32,265 nt of DNA from Peptostreptococcus canis (GTDB taxonomy: Bacteria; Bacillota; Clostridia; Peptostreptococcales; Peptostreptococcaceae). Where the stretch lies: contig NZ_JABGBW010000014.1 of assembly GCF_014229965.1 (NCBI RefSeq), positions 1 through 32,265 of the forward strand, given 5' to 3'. Shown here one piece after another: positions 8,282-18,032 of this stretch. A program made the position numbers and the translations under genes. A model generated the notes under the pieces. The model was not told the origin of the DNA. It saw only the letters and a program-made list of their open reading frames with translations, and did not search any database. Each line of letters begins with the position of its first letter. Position 1 is the first letter of the stretch.

Positions 8282-10147
8282 ATGGTGGAATGCAAAGATT
8301 ATGATATGGCTGAATATTTGTTTCATGAAGGTACAAATTATCATTCTTTTGAGTTTTTGGGTTCTTTTTTGCAAGGGGATAGTTGTACTTTTAGAGTATG
8401 GGCTCCAAATGCAAAAAAGGTATTTGTAACAGGAGAATTTTGTGACTGGAATCCTAATAAGTATGAGGCTATTAAAATTACTGATTCAGGTGTATATGAA
8501 TGTGTGATTGATGGCATAAAACAGTTTGATTCATATAAATATGTTTTTATCACAAGAGATGGCAAAATGATTTATAAATCTGACCCATATGCCGTTCATT
8601 TCGAAACACGCCCTGCAACTTCTTCAAAAGTATACAAAATGGATGAATACGATTGGGGAGATGATAAATGGATGAGTACAAGGCAAATTCCATACTCAAA
8701 ACCTATGAGTATATATGAGGTACATTTAGGTTCATGGAAAAAGAAGCCCAACGGAGACTACTATACATATAAAGAATTGGCAGTTGAACTTACAAAATAT
8801 GTAAAAAAAATGAATTATACTCATATAGAAATACTTCCGATAATGGAATATCCTTTTGATAAGTCATGGGGATATCAAGTTACCGGATATTATGCTCCTA
8901 CGTCAAGGTATGGTTTGCCGGAAGATTTTATGTTTTTAGTGGATGAGATGCATAAGAATAACATAGGTGTAATTATGGATTGGGTACCAGGACATTTTCC
9001 AAAGGACGAATCGGGATTATTTGAATTTGATGGAGAATATGTATATGAATATTCCGATCCTAATAAAATAGAGCACAAAGAATGGGGAACAAGGGTTTTT
9101 GATTATGGCAGAAATGAGGTGAATTCTTTTCTGATTTCAAATGCCGTGTACTGGATTGACAAGTATCATGTTGATGGTCTTAGAGTGGATGCCGTGTCTT
9201 CTATGCTTTATTTGGATTATGGGAGAAGTGATGGAAATTGGAGCTCTAATAAATACGGAGGAAATGAAAATTTAGAAGCAGTGTCTTTTTTGAGAAAATT
9301 AAATACGTTTATAAAAAAAGAATATCCAGATGTAATGATGATAGCTGAAGAATCTACAGTCTGGCCGAAAGTAACTCATGATATAGAGCATGGAGGACTA
9401 GGATTTGATTTCAAATGGAATATGGGATGGATGAATGACTCACTAAAGTATTTAGAATCTGATCCTTTTTTTAGAAAAGGAATTCATAATAATCTGACAT
9501 TTTCAATGACATATGCATTTTCGGAAAATTATATACTTCCTTTATCACATGATGAGGTAGTACATGGGAAGAAGTCAATTTTGGACAGAGCTACTGTAGG
9601 ATTTGAGGATAAGTTTAGTAATTTAAAGGCTTTTTTAGGGTATATGTTTGCACATCCGGGAAAAAAGCTTGGATTTATGGGGTTAGATATTGCTCAGGTG
9701 ATTGAATGGAATGAAAGTGATGAACTGGACTGGAATTTATTAGACTTTGATAATCATAGAAATACTCAGAGATACATATCAGAGTTAAATAAAATCTATT
9801 CATCCAATGCGGAATTTTGGGATAATGATACTTGTTGGGATGGTTTTAAGTGGAATACGGTAGATGATGCTGATAACAATGTTTTTGCATTTTCAAGAAT
9901 TGATAGAAAAGGTAATGAAATTTTAATAGTAAGTAACTTTTCATCACAGATTCTTAGAAAGTATAAAATTGGTGTGTCAGAAAAATATAATTATAAGATC
10001 CTACTAAATTCAGATGCAAAAAAATTTGGTGGAAGTGGTATATTAAACAGAAATATTAAATCTATTCCAGAATCTTGGAATGGTTTTGAATATCATATAG
10101 AAATAACAATTCCTGCATTTTCGACAATGTATTTAACAAAAAAATAG
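8282..10147 (+). CDS. glgB: 1,4-alpha-glucan branching enzyme (GH13)
   Basis: GlgB cuts alpha-1,4 chains and rejoins them as alpha-1,6 branches during glycogen synthesis. Residues ~25-120 form the CBM48-type N-terminal module ([20 protein letters not shown]). The catalytic barrel carries YEVHLGSW, nucleophile D303 in GLRVDAV, acid/base E356 in IAEES, and H423-D424 in [10 protein letters not shown], a branching-enzyme-specific motif. At 621 residues it is slightly short for the family because it lacks the extra N-terminal module of longer enzymes. ATG 8282 follows GAGGTG by seven bases. It is the first gene of a plus-strand operon, with 22 bp to glgC. Confidence 0.96.
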   Translation: MVECKDYDMAEYLFHEGTNYHSFEFLGSFLQGDSCTFRVWAPNAKKVFVTGEFCDWNPNKYEAIKITDSGVYECVIDGIKQFDSYKYVFITRDGKMIYKSDPYAVHFETRPATSSKVYKMDEYDWGDDKWMSTRQIPYSKPMSIYEVHLGSWKKKPNGDYYTYKELAVELTKYVKKMNYTHIEILPIMEYPFDKSWGYQVTGYYAPTSRYGLPEDFMFLVDEMHKNNIGVIMDWVPGHFPKDESGLFEFDGEYVYEYSDPNKIEHKEWGTRVFDYGRNEVNSFLISNAVYWIDKYHVDGLRVDAVSSMLYLDYGRSDGNWSSNKYGGNENLEAVSFLRKLNTFIKKEYPDVMMIAEESTVWPKVTHDIEHGGLGFDFKWNMGWMNDSLKYLESDPFFRKGIHNNLTFSMTYAFSENYILPLSHDEVVHGKKSILDRATVGFEDKFSNLKAFLGYMFAHPGKKLGFMGLDIAQVIEWNESDELDWNLLDFDNHRNTQRYISELNKIYSSNAEFWDNDTCWDGFKWNTVDDADNNVFAFSRIDRKGNEILIVSNFSSQILRKYKIGVSEKYNYKILLNSDAKKFGGSGILNRNIKSIPESWNGFEYHIEITIPAFSTMYLTKK

Positions 10148-10169
10148 TTTATGTAAGAGAGGTAATATT

Positions 10170-11336
10170 ATGGGACTAAAAAAAGAAATAGTAGCGATGT
10201 TGTTGGCTGGTGGACAAGGTACACGTCTTCAAATTTTGACTAAAAAAATGGCTAAACCGGCTGTTCCATTTGGAGGAAAATATAAAATAATAGATTTTCC
10301 ACTATCTAACTGTGTAAATTCTGGTATTTCTACTGTGGGAGTTCTTACACAATTTATGCCTTTAGAACTTAATTCTTATATTGGGAATGGTTCTCCTTGG
10401 GATTTAGATAGAATGGATGGTGGGCTTTCAATATTACCTCCATACACAGGTGGCGAAGGGGACTGGTATAAAGGAACATCAAATGCAATATATCAGAATA
10501 TGAAGTATATTGAACAATATGATCCAGAATACGTATTAATATTATCTGGTGATCACATTTATAAGATGAATTATAATGATATGTTAAAATTTCATAAGAA
10601 TAACAATGCAGATTTAACTATAGCACACATTGATGTGCCAATAGAAGAAGCAAGTAGATTTGGAATATTAAATACATTAAATGACTTGTCTGTAAGTGAT
10701 TTTGTGGAGAAACCAAAAGAACCTATTTCTACAAAAGCATCTATGGGAATTTACATATTTAATTGGAAAGAATTACAAAAATATCTTACTAAGTGTGAAA
10801 ACCTTGAAGGAACAAATTATGACTTTGGTAAGGATATTATTCCTATGATGCTAAAAGATAAGAAGAAAATATTTGCTTATCCATTTTATGGATATTGGAA
10901 AGATGTAGGAACAATTGAAAGTTTATGGCAGGCTAATATGGATTTATTGCATAACGTTGGTCAGTTCAATATTCATGACCCTCTTTGGAGAATATATTGC
11001 AGACATTACGAATCAATGCCTCAGTATATAGGAAATACCGCAGAGCTAAAAAATTCAATGATTTCTGAAGGTACTACTATAAAAGGAAAAGTAGTGGAAT
11101 CAGTTTTGTCTTCAGGTGTATATGTTGAAGAAGGAGCAGAAATATATAATAGTGTAATAATGAAGAATGCATATATAGGTAAAAATGCACGAGTATATAA
11201 CTCAATTATAGCTGAGGAAGCGATAATTGAGGATTCTTCAGAAGTTGGACATAAGAAAATCGAAAGTGGTAAGGATATGATTACTGTTGTAGGAAATAGG
11301 AATGTAGTTGGTAAAGGTGTACTTGTAAAAAAATAG
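10170..11336 (+). CDS. glgC: Glucose-1-phosphate adenylyltransferase, catalytic subunit
   Basis: GlgC makes ADP-glucose from ATP and glucose-1-phosphate, the committed step of bacterial glycogen synthesis. The 388-residue protein has the nucleotide-binding loop [10 protein letters not shown] (~12-21), the activator-site-like stretch [20 protein letters not shown], the catalytic-Asp motif LSGDHIYKM, and FVEKP, where the lysine contacts glucose-1-phosphate. The C-terminal ~100 residues are a left-handed beta-helix with hexapeptide-like repeats. AGAGAGGT precedes ATG 10170. Only 16 bp separate it from glgD, so GlgC and GlgD probably form a heterotetramer, as described for Firmicutes. Confidence 0.96.
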   Translation: MGLKKEIVAMLLAGGQGTRLQILTKKMAKPAVPFGGKYKIIDFPLSNCVNSGISTVGVLTQFMPLELNSYIGNGSPWDLDRMDGGLSILPPYTGGEGDWYKGTSNAIYQNMKYIEQYDPEYVLILSGDHIYKMNYNDMLKFHKNNNADLTIAHIDVPIEEASRFGILNTLNDLSVSDFVEKPKEPISTKASMGIYIFNWKELQKYLTKCENLEGTNYDFGKDIIPMMLKDKKKIFAYPFYGYWKDVGTIESLWQANMDLLHNVGQFNIHDPLWRIYCRHYESMPQYIGNTAELKNSMISEGTTIKGKVVESVLSSGVYVEEGAEIYNSVIMKNAYIGKNARVYNSIIAEEAIIEDSSEVGHKKIESGKDMITVVGNRNVVGKGVLVKK

Positions 11337-11352
11337 CCTAGGAGGGATAGAT

Positions 11353-12459
11353 ATGAACGCATTTTGTATATTATTTTCGGATAGTTTTAAAAACTATGAA
11401 ATTGGTGGTTTCGTAAAGAACAGAACTTTAGCATCTCTTCCTGTGGGGTGTAGATATAGATTAGTTGATTTTATGTTATCTTATTTAGTAGAAGCAAATG
11501 TTCCTAATATAGGTATTTTAGCAATAAATAACTACAACTCATTAATGGATCATGTAGGTTGGGGAAAGGACTGGGATTTAAATAGAAAAAATAGCGGACT
11601 TAAAATACTACCTCCGCTTGCCATATCTAATACCGGTTTAGCCAGAAATAAATTTGAGGCTTTGAATGAAGCAGAGCAATATATTAACTCTATGTTACAG
11701 GATTACTGTATAATAGCAGATCCCAATATAATTTGTAATATAGATTTTAGTGAAATGTTGAATTTTCATGAAAGTAATAATGCTGATATGACTGTAGCTT
11801 GTGCAAGAAGAAAACCGTTAGATGGTGAAATTGAAATGATGGTTGACAATAAAAATAGAGCTTTTGATTCTTTATATCATCAGCATGGAGCTGATTATGA
11901 ATGCAATACACTTTTAAAAATTACTATTTTAAAGAAAGACCTACTTAAGGAAATAATAAAAAAAGGAACGTCTCAGGGATGGGAAGATGTTGTAAGAGAT
12001 TATGTTTCAAAAAATTTCAACAGGCTGAATGTTTATGCATATCAAATAGAAGGTTATTGTTGTGTGATAAATAGTTTAGAAAATTACTTTGAATTTAATA
12101 TGGATTTATTAAATGAAGATATTAGTAAAGAAATATTCTTGTCAGGGAAAGAGATTTTAACTAGAGTAAAGGATAGTGTTCCTACTCTTTATGGTGAGTA
12201 TGCCAATGTTAAAAATTCAATGCTGGCAGATGGTTGCTCAATTAATGGAACAGTCGAAAATAGTATTATATTTAGAGATGTATTTATTGAAGAGGGAGCA
12301 ATCGTGAAAAATAGTATTTTAATGTCTGGTACAGTTGTAAAAAAAGGAGCTAAATTAGATTATGTTATAACCGATAAATCTGCCGTTATAAATGAAAACA
12401 AAGAATTAAAAGGAGATAAGAATTGTCAATTTACAGTTCCGAAAAATAAGGTTATATAA
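11353..12459 (+). CDS. glgD: GlgD, non-catalytic or regulatory ADP-glucose pyrophosphorylase subunit
   Basis: This 368-residue GlgC paralogue has the same overall layout (nucleotidyltransferase fold, then beta-helix) but lacks the GGxGTRL loop: the N-terminus reads FCILFSDSFKNYEIGGFVKNRTLAS. The catalytic LSGDH is replaced by IIADPNII. SLPVGCRYRLVDFMLSYLVEAN corresponds to the conserved [19 protein letters not shown] of GlgC. This pattern is diagnostic of GlgD, which in Gram-positive bacteria raises GlgC activity in a mixed complex and is inactive or poorly active alone. AGGAGGG precedes ATG 11353. It is followed by a hairpin and then glgA. Confidence 0.93.
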   Translation: MNAFCILFSDSFKNYEIGGFVKNRTLASLPVGCRYRLVDFMLSYLVEANVPNIGILAINNYNSLMDHVGWGKDWDLNRKNSGLKILPPLAISNTGLARNKFEALNEAEQYINSMLQDYCIIADPNIICNIDFSEMLNFHESNNADMTVACARRKPLDGEIEMMVDNKNRAFDSLYHQHGADYECNTLLKITILKKDLLKEIIKKGTSQGWEDVVRDYVSKNFNRLNVYAYQIEGYCCVINSLENYFEFNMDLLNEDISKEIFLSGKEILTRVKDSVPTLYGEYANVKNSMLADGCSINGTVENSIIFRDVFIEEGAIVKNSILMSGTVVKKGAKLDYVITDKSAVINENKELKGDKNCQFTVPKNKVI

Positions 12460-12496
12460 AAGATATACTATTCGAATAATTATATAGATTATATAT

Positions 12497-12530
12497 GTCT
12501 ACTTTGTTGGAATCAAACAATGAAGTAGAC
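12497..12530 (+). terminator. Hairpin between glgD and glgA (attenuator or weak terminator)
   Basis: GTCTACTT (12497-12504) pairs with AAGTAGAC (12523-12530), with additional TGTT/AACA pairing inside, followed by TATTTT. It sits in the 95-bp gap between glgD and glgA and ends 24 bases before the glgA start. It may lower read-through or set transcript ends within the operon. Confidence 0.5.
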
Positions 12531-12554
12531 TATTTTAAAAAATGAGGTGATGTA

Positions 12555-13979
12555 TTGAAGGTATTATTTGTAGCTGCTGAATCAGCTCCATTTATTAAAA
12601 CAGGAGGTTTAGGTGATGTTATAGGTTCATTGCCGAAAGCGCTTAAAAATAAAGGTATTGATGCAAGGGTTGTATTACCTCTTTATTCAAAAATAGATAA
12701 GAAAAAGTACAATATAAAATTTGTGAAGTATATTTATGTTTCACTTGGATGGAAAAACATATATTGCGGTATATTTAAAACTGAATATAAAGGAGTTAAA
12801 TATTATTTTATAGACAACGAACAATATTTCAATAGAAATTCTGTATATGGTCAGTTTGATGATGCTGAGAGATTTGCTTTTTTCTCTAAGGCATCGATAA
12901 TGATTATGCCACATATAGAGTTTAAAGCAGATATTATTAATGTCAATGACTGGCATACTGCTATGTCTATTATATATTTAGACAAATTAAAAAAGGATAA
13001 TGATTCATATTATATTGATATGAAAAGTGTATTGTCTATACATAACATTGAATTCCAGGGGAAATACGATAAATATCTGTTGGGAGACGTATTTGGTTTA
13101 GGCAATGAATATCTAAATGTGCTTACATTTGGTGACTGTTTGAATCTAATGAAAGGCGGAATACAACTTGCTGACAGAGTAAATACAGTGAGCGAAACCT
13201 ATTCTAAAGAAATATTAAATTCATTTTTTTCCTTTGGCTTAGATCCTATACTCAATATAGAAAACCATAAAATAAGAGGAATAGTAAATGGTATAGATTA
13301 TGAAATATTCGATCCGGAAGAAGATCAAAGTATTTATAAAAGATATAATAAAAAAAGTATTAATGATAAATATAAAAACAAACTTGCCTTGCAGAAAGAA
13401 TTATGTCTTGAAGAAAATATAGAAATACCACTGATAGGTATGGTTACCAGATTGACGGATCAAAAAGGTATAGGTTTGATTACCGAAGTTGCAGAACAAA
13501 TATTAAATATGGGAACACAGTTGGTTATTTTAGGAACAGGTGATCCAAAATATGAAGAACAATTAAGACATATGGAGAATATGAGGCATGATAGAATGAG
13601 ATCTATTATTATGTTTTCAAATCAAATGTCTTCTAAAATATATGCTGCAGCAGATTTATATATAATGCCATCAAAATCGGAACCATGTGGACTGTCTCAG
13701 TTAATTGCCATGAGATATGGGACAATACCAGTAGTTCATAGAGTTGGTGGTCTTAGAGATACTGTCGAGCCATTTAATATAGAAAATGGAACTGGATGTG
13801 GTTTTACATTTGAATCTTTTAATGCCTATGATATGTTAGATGCAATAAAAAGAGCTTTGGACGTTTTTTATTATGAGAAAAAAGCATGGAAGTTATTGAT
13901 TAATAATGCTATGTCATATAATTCAAAATGGGAAAAATCAGCTAAAAAGTACATTGAAATGTATAAGGAGATATTATAA
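12555..13979 (+). CDS. glgA: Glycogen synthase (ADP-glucose, GT5)
   Basis: GlgA transfers glucose from ADP-glucose to the growing alpha-1,4 chain. The 474-residue protein has the usual GT5 length and begins MKVLFVAAESAPFIKTGGLGDVIGSLP, whose KTGGLGD loop binds the ADP-glucose phosphates. The C-terminal catalytic motif SEPCGLSQLIAMRYGTIPVV (glutamate plus glycine-rich loop), followed by GGLRDTV, is intact. The start codon is TTG at 12555 with GAGGTGA (12544-12550) four bases upstream; no in-frame ATG gives the family N-terminus. A rare start codon plus an upstream hairpin suggests lower expression than its neighbours. Confidence 0.95.
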   Translation: MKVLFVAAESAPFIKTGGLGDVIGSLPKALKNKGIDARVVLPLYSKIDKKKYNIKFVKYIYVSLGWKNIYCGIFKTEYKGVKYYFIDNEQYFNRNSVYGQFDDAERFAFFSKASIMIMPHIEFKADIINVNDWHTAMSIIYLDKLKKDNDSYYIDMKSVLSIHNIEFQGKYDKYLLGDVFGLGNEYLNVLTFGDCLNLMKGGIQLADRVNTVSETYSKEILNSFFSFGLDPILNIENHKIRGIVNGIDYEIFDPEEDQSIYKRYNKKSINDKYKNKLALQKELCLEENIEIPLIGMVTRLTDQKGIGLITEVAEQILNMGTQLVILGTGDPKYEEQLRHMENMRHDRMRSIIMFSNQMSSKIYAAADLYIMPSKSEPCGLSQLIAMRYGTIPVVHRVGGLRDTVEPFNIENGTGCGFTFESFNAYDMLDAIKRALDVFYYEKKAWKLLINNAMSYNSKWEKSAKKYIEMYKEIL

Positions 13980-13989
13980 GTATAAAGAG

Positions 13990-14018
13990 TTGAATTTTTA
14001 TCTATTATATAGTATTAT
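13990..14018 (+). promoter_or_regulatory. Possible internal promoter for glgP
   Basis: TTGAAT (13990-13995) and TATTAT (14013-14018) are spaced 17 bp in the 111-bp gap between glgA and glgP. This could give glycogen breakdown a transcript separate from synthesis. In such AT-rich DNA chance matches are common. Confidence 0.35.
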
Positions 14019-14090
14019 TTATTGAATTAGAATATATTATTTTAAAAAAGTGATTAAAGTGATTATGGTAGTTTAAGTAAGGAGATGAAA

Positions 14091-16478
14091 ATGAATAATT
14101 TTACAGAAGATATAAAAACGTATCTTGAAACAAAGTTTGGAAATTCAATTGATGAGGCAAGTGAAAGGCAAGTGTATCAGGCACTTATGGTAAAAACAAG
14201 AGATATACTATCGCAAAAGAGGTATAAATACAATTCTAAGTTGAAGAATTCGTGTCAAAAGCAAGTATACTATATGTCAATGGAATTCCTTGTAGGTAGA
14301 ACTCTAAGAAATAATTTATTTAATCTGGGACTTGAAAAAGAAGTCAGAGAATTATTATCTGAATATTATTTTGATTTAGATGATATATATGCGATGGAAC
14401 CGGATCCCGGGCTTGGAAATGGTGGATTGGGAAGATTGGCATCTTGCTATATGGATGCCGCGACTAGCAATGACTATCCAATAACAGGTTTTTCTATTCT
14501 TTATGAATTCGGTATATTTAAGCAGATAATAAAAAATGGATGGCAACACGAATATCCAGACAATTGGCTTGATATGGGATCTTATGGGCTTGTATATAGA
14601 AATGATGAAGAAGTAGAGATTAAGTTCTACGGTAAAACTACTGAAGAGTGGACGGAAAAAGGGTTGAAAATTAGTCATAAAGATTATACATCTATAATTG
14701 CAGAGCCATATGATTTGATGATTTCTGGATATAAAAGTGATTCAGTAAATGTTTTAAGACTTTGGAAATCTAAAGCAAATGAAAGATTTGATATAAAATT
14801 ATTTGAAAAAGGTGAATACGCAAAATCCGTTGAATCTGAAGTCATTGCAAGTTCAATATCAAGACTTCTTTATCCGGCTGATGACAACGACAATGGAAAG
14901 GCACTGAGAATAAAACAGCAATATTTCTTTACAAGTGCATCACTTCAACAAATTGTGAGAAAACATTTTATGAATTACAATACATTGGATAATTTTGCTG
15001 AAAAGGTAGTAATTCATATAAATGACACTCATCCGGCTATGTGTATTCCAGAATTGATGAGAATATTACTGGATGAATATGATTACTCATGGGAGAAAGC
15101 TTGGGAAATAACTACTAATACATTTGCATATACAAATCATACAATAATGGCAGAAGCTCTTGAAAAGTGGTCAGTTCATTTATTTGAGCCTATTTTACCT
15201 AGAATATATACTATTATAAAAGAAATCAACAATAGATTTTGTTCATGGTGTAACGAAATTGGAGCATCACATGAACTTGAAACAATGTCTATAATACATA
15301 ATAATATGATTAGAATGGCAAATTTATGTATAGTAAGTAGCTTTAATGTAAACGGTGTTTCAAAACTTCACTCGGATATACTTGTGAAAGATACTTTTAA
15401 ATCTTTCAATAGAATATACCCGGGCAAGTTTGATAATGTAACAAATGGTATAGCCCATAGAAGGTGGCTTGGACAGTCAAATCCCGAGTTGGCAAATTAT
15501 TTAAATAATTTATTAGGGGTCGACTTTATAAATGATCTTTCTAAAATCAACAAATTGATAGAGTACAAAGATAATGAAAAAGTATTAAGGGATTTAGAGG
15601 ATATAAAAAGAATTAAAAAGACTCAATTGGCAATATACATAAAAGAATCTACAGGAATAAAGGTGGATCCGAATTCAATATTTGATGTACAAGTAAAAAG
15701 ACTTCATGAGTATAAAAGACAGTTGCTAAATGCACTTCATATAGTTTATTTATATAGAGAAATAAAATTTAATGGATTAAGACCTTTTCCAAGAACATTT
15801 ATTTTCGGTGCCAAAGCTTCTTCGGGATATGTGATGGCAAAAAATATTATAAAACTGATATGTTCTATTTCTGAAATGATAGAAGCGGATCCTTTAGTAA
15901 GGGATTATATAAAGGTAGTATTTTTAGAAGATTACAGGGTTACTTTGGCAGAAATGATTATTCCTGCAGCGAATATTAGTGAACAGATTTCACAAGCAGG
16001 AAAAGAGGCATCCGGTACAGGTAACATGAAACTGATGTTAAATGGAGCAATTACTTTAGGTACTATGGATGGTGCAAATGTTGAAATTCATAATGCAGTC
16101 GGTGATGAAAATATTTTTATTTTTGGGTTAACAACGCCTGAAGTAAATAGTCTTGCATTAAATGGATATAATCCTAGAGAATTATATTTAAATATACCTG
16201 AAATAAAGGATACTCTTGATTTTATAAGAATAATTGATGGAAATGGGACTAATTTTAATAATATAGTCGATTATTTAATAAATAATGATCCCTATATGTG
16301 TCTTGCAGATTTCATTAGCTATATAGAAAGCCAAAAGAATATAGAGAAAACTTATACTAATAGAGCAAAATGGAATAAAATGAGTCTTGTAAATATTGCC
16401 AAATCTGGTATTTTCTCTGCAGACAGAGCAGTAGAGGAATATGTCAATAATATTTGGAAAATAAATAAAGTTAGATAA
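14091..16478 (+). CDS. glgP: Glycogen/maltodextrin phosphorylase (GT35)
   Basis: GlgP removes glucose-1-phosphate from non-reducing ends of glycogen or maltodextrins using pyridoxal phosphate. The start is set at ATG 14091, six bases after AAGGAG (14079-14084); an ATG at 14085 would abut that site. The resulting 795 residues are normal for the family. Visible signatures are the N-terminal YYMSMEFLVGRTLRNNL and EPDPGLGNGGLGRLA, VVIHINDTHPA, and the pyridoxal-phosphate site EASGTGNMKLMLNGAITLG, with its lysine, followed by DGANVEI. It is the last gene of the glg operon, ahead of a strong terminator. Its product feeds phosphoglucomutase, with MalQ handling the short chains. Confidence 0.95.
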   Translation: MNNFTEDIKTYLETKFGNSIDEASERQVYQALMVKTRDILSQKRYKYNSKLKNSCQKQVYYMSMEFLVGRTLRNNLFNLGLEKEVRELLSEYYFDLDDIYAMEPDPGLGNGGLGRLASCYMDAATSNDYPITGFSILYEFGIFKQIIKNGWQHEYPDNWLDMGSYGLVYRNDEEVEIKFYGKTTEEWTEKGLKISHKDYTSIIAEPYDLMISGYKSDSVNVLRLWKSKANERFDIKLFEKGEYAKSVESEVIASSISRLLYPADDNDNGKALRIKQQYFFTSASLQQIVRKHFMNYNTLDNFAEKVVIHINDTHPAMCIPELMRILLDEYDYSWEKAWEITTNTFAYTNHTIMAEALEKWSVHLFEPILPRIYTIIKEINNRFCSWCNEIGASHELETMSIIHNNMIRMANLCIVSSFNVNGVSKLHSDILVKDTFKSFNRIYPGKFDNVTNGIAHRRWLGQSNPELANYLNNLLGVDFINDLSKINKLIEYKDNEKVLRDLEDIKRIKKTQLAIYIKESTGIKVDPNSIFDVQVKRLHEYKRQLLNALHIVYLYREIKFNGLRPFPRTFIFGAKASSGYVMAKNIIKLICSISEMIEADPLVRDYIKVVFLEDYRVTLAEMIIPAANISEQISQAGKEASGTGNMKLMLNGAITLGTMDGANVEIHNAVGDENIFIFGLTTPEVNSLALNGYNPRELYLNIPEIKDTLDFIRIIDGNGTNFNNIVDYLINNDPYMCLADFISYIESQKNIEKTYTNRAKWNKMSLVNIAKSGIFSADRAVEEYVNNIWKINKVR

Positions 16479-16515
16479 TTATTCTTGTAATATCGATAGT
16501 TTTGATGGACTTATA

Positions 16516-16558
16516 TAAGAGTGTCATGGATTTTTCCATGTCACTCTTAATTTTGGTG
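16516..16558 (+). terminator. Rho-independent terminator of the glg operon
   Basis: A 15-bp stem (16516-16530 with 16535-16549), containing one T-T mismatch, closes on a TTTT loop. A T-rich tail follows. It lies 37 bases after the glgP stop. Confidence 0.85.
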
Positions 16559-16598
16559 TATTTTTAATAAAGTTATTCATATTTATTCTATAATTTTT

Positions 16599-16627
16599 TT
16601 GTATAAGATGGATTAATTTGATATAAT
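16599..16627 (+). promoter_or_regulatory. Promoter of the RelA/SpoT-like and MoaA-like gene pair
   Basis: TTGTAT (16599-16604) and perfect TATAAT (16622-16627) are 17 bp apart. They lie about 30 bases before the ATG at 16659 and just after the glg terminator, so the pair is transcribed independently of glycogen genes. Confidence 0.65.
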
Positions 16628-16658
16628 ATTATTGTAATGAAAAAATGTGGAGGAATTT

Positions 16659-18020
16659 ATGGGGTTAAAAGAGTTTGAATTTATAGAAGCTGCCACTTCA
16701 ATACTCGGAGAGCAAAGACCTGCATTAGAGGTTATCGAGGAAGAGTTAGTGAAGTTTTTTGGTTCAATTCCACTAAAAGACAATGAACTGATTGCAGTAA
16801 CATCCCGAATTAAATCGGAAAGTAGCTTAAAAGAAAAGATTATTAGAAACAGATATTTAGTTGATTATTCAAATCCCAAAGATTTGCTATCAGATATACC
16901 TGATTTAATTGGTATTAGAATGGAATGCAAATTTATAAAAGAGGAAGAGGAAATTTTTTTGAAGTTGAAAAATTTTTTCAAATGTACAGATGATAGAAAA
17001 TATTTTTATTCCAAGAGTAATAAAAATATTAGATTATATTTATATGATAGGCAACCTCTTAGACAGAAAAATGGATTTGAAATTTATAAAATCGATGGTG
17101 AATACAAATTTTTGAATAGAAGAATAAAATTTGAATTGCAAATAAAATCTCTTGTAAATGTTTTCTGGAGTGAAATAGAACATAAAATAATTTATAAAAA
17201 TACTACATATTTGCTGGAAGATAAGTTTTTAAAGGATATGATGAGTTCAATAAAAAATAATCTTACTATGATAGATGATCAATTACTTAATATTTACAAC
17301 AATTTTAAACCGGATAATAATGTTGTTACAAATGTAAATAGAGATGAAATTGAAAAACTGTTTTCTAAATTTTTATATGATTCAATTACCAGAAAAATGG
17401 AAGAAAAATTGGCATTTTCGATTGACTTTAAAAAACCATGTAAAACAATTTTAAAGTATTCTTTAAATAAATATGACGATTCAATAGAAGGACTCAGTAG
17501 GTTTTTAACAGAAGAATATAGAAAGATAGGAAATTTTATTGAAAAAGATATAGATTTTAATTCTGAAATAATTCTTGAAAGAGAAATAAATTTTGACGAT
17601 GAATTTTCTAATAATGTTGCAGAACTATTTTTAAAAAAGATGAATTCAGAAGTCCCATGGAATATATTTTTTAGAGTGTTATTTGAGTTGGAACCTGAGA
17701 ATGATACAGAAGATTTTATGAATTTTATCAGTTTTTTCAAAAAGGCTCTTATTTCAGAAGAAAGTATATTTAATACTGTAGATAAATATGGTGAGTATAG
17801 TAATATAATAATAGATGATTTATATGATTGTATTTTTAAGATGTTGAGTAAAGTTGGTAAAATAGATATATTTTTTGATCATAATTTAAAAAAAATTAAT
17901 AGACTTGCATCAGAAGGTCTTGAATATGTATGCTATGAATTTGATACTTATTTTGATTATATGGAGCAAAAAAGAATTATATCAAAAACGATAACAGATA
18001 GTTTAATAAAAATTTTCTAA
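16659..18020 (+). CDS. RelA/SpoT-domain nucleotidyltransferase-like protein with long C-terminal extension
   Basis: The start is ATG 16659, five bases after GGAGG (16649-16653); a GTG at 16647 overlaps that site. The protein has 453 residues. The first ~200 match the (p)ppGpp synthetase fold: SRIKSESSLKEK (49-60) with ATP-binding basic residues, DLIGIR (82-87) with the Mg-binding Asp, FELQIK (158-163) with the catalytic-type Glu, and WSEIEHK (170-176). The guanine-binding loop, normally NGYxSxH, reads NGFEIYK (138-144), so the Tyr is Phe and the His is lost. Residues ~205-453 are acidic, probably helical, with no domain I recognise. Small alarmone synthetases are usually ~200-250 residues. 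No HD hydrolase motif is seen. It could make or bind a guanine nucleotide; activity is uncertain. The next gene follows after 12 bp. Confidence 0.75.
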   Translation: MGLKEFEFIEAATSILGEQRPALEVIEEELVKFFGSIPLKDNELIAVTSRIKSESSLKEKIIRNRYLVDYSNPKDLLSDIPDLIGIRMECKFIKEEEEIFLKLKNFFKCTDDRKYFYSKSNKNIRLYLYDRQPLRQKNGFEIYKIDGEYKFLNRRIKFELQIKSLVNVFWSEIEHKIIYKNTTYLLEDKFLKDMMSSIKNNLTMIDDQLLNIYNNFKPDNNVVTNVNRDEIEKLFSKFLYDSITRKMEEKLAFSIDFKKPCKTILKYSLNKYDDSIEGLSRFLTEEYRKIGNFIEKDIDFNSEIILEREINFDDEFSNNVAELFLKKMNSEVPWNIFFRVLFELEPENDTEDFMNFISFFKKALISEESIFNTVDKYGEYSNIIIDDLYDCIFKMLSKVGKIDIFFDHNLKKINRLASEGLEYVCYEFDTYFDYMEQKRIISKTITDSLIKIF

Positions 18021-18032
18021 AGGAGGTGTACT

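Noticed and set aside
11021-11362. 113-codon minus-strand reading frame
   Set aside because: It is antisense to the beta-helix end of glgC; its Ser/Thr-rich composition mirrors the repeated coding of glgC.
17294-17740. 148-codon minus-strand reading frame
   Set aside because: It is a long antisense frame inside the RelA/SpoT-like gene, whose own frame has clear motifs; the antisense product is Ser/Leu/Lys-rich with no recognisable domain.
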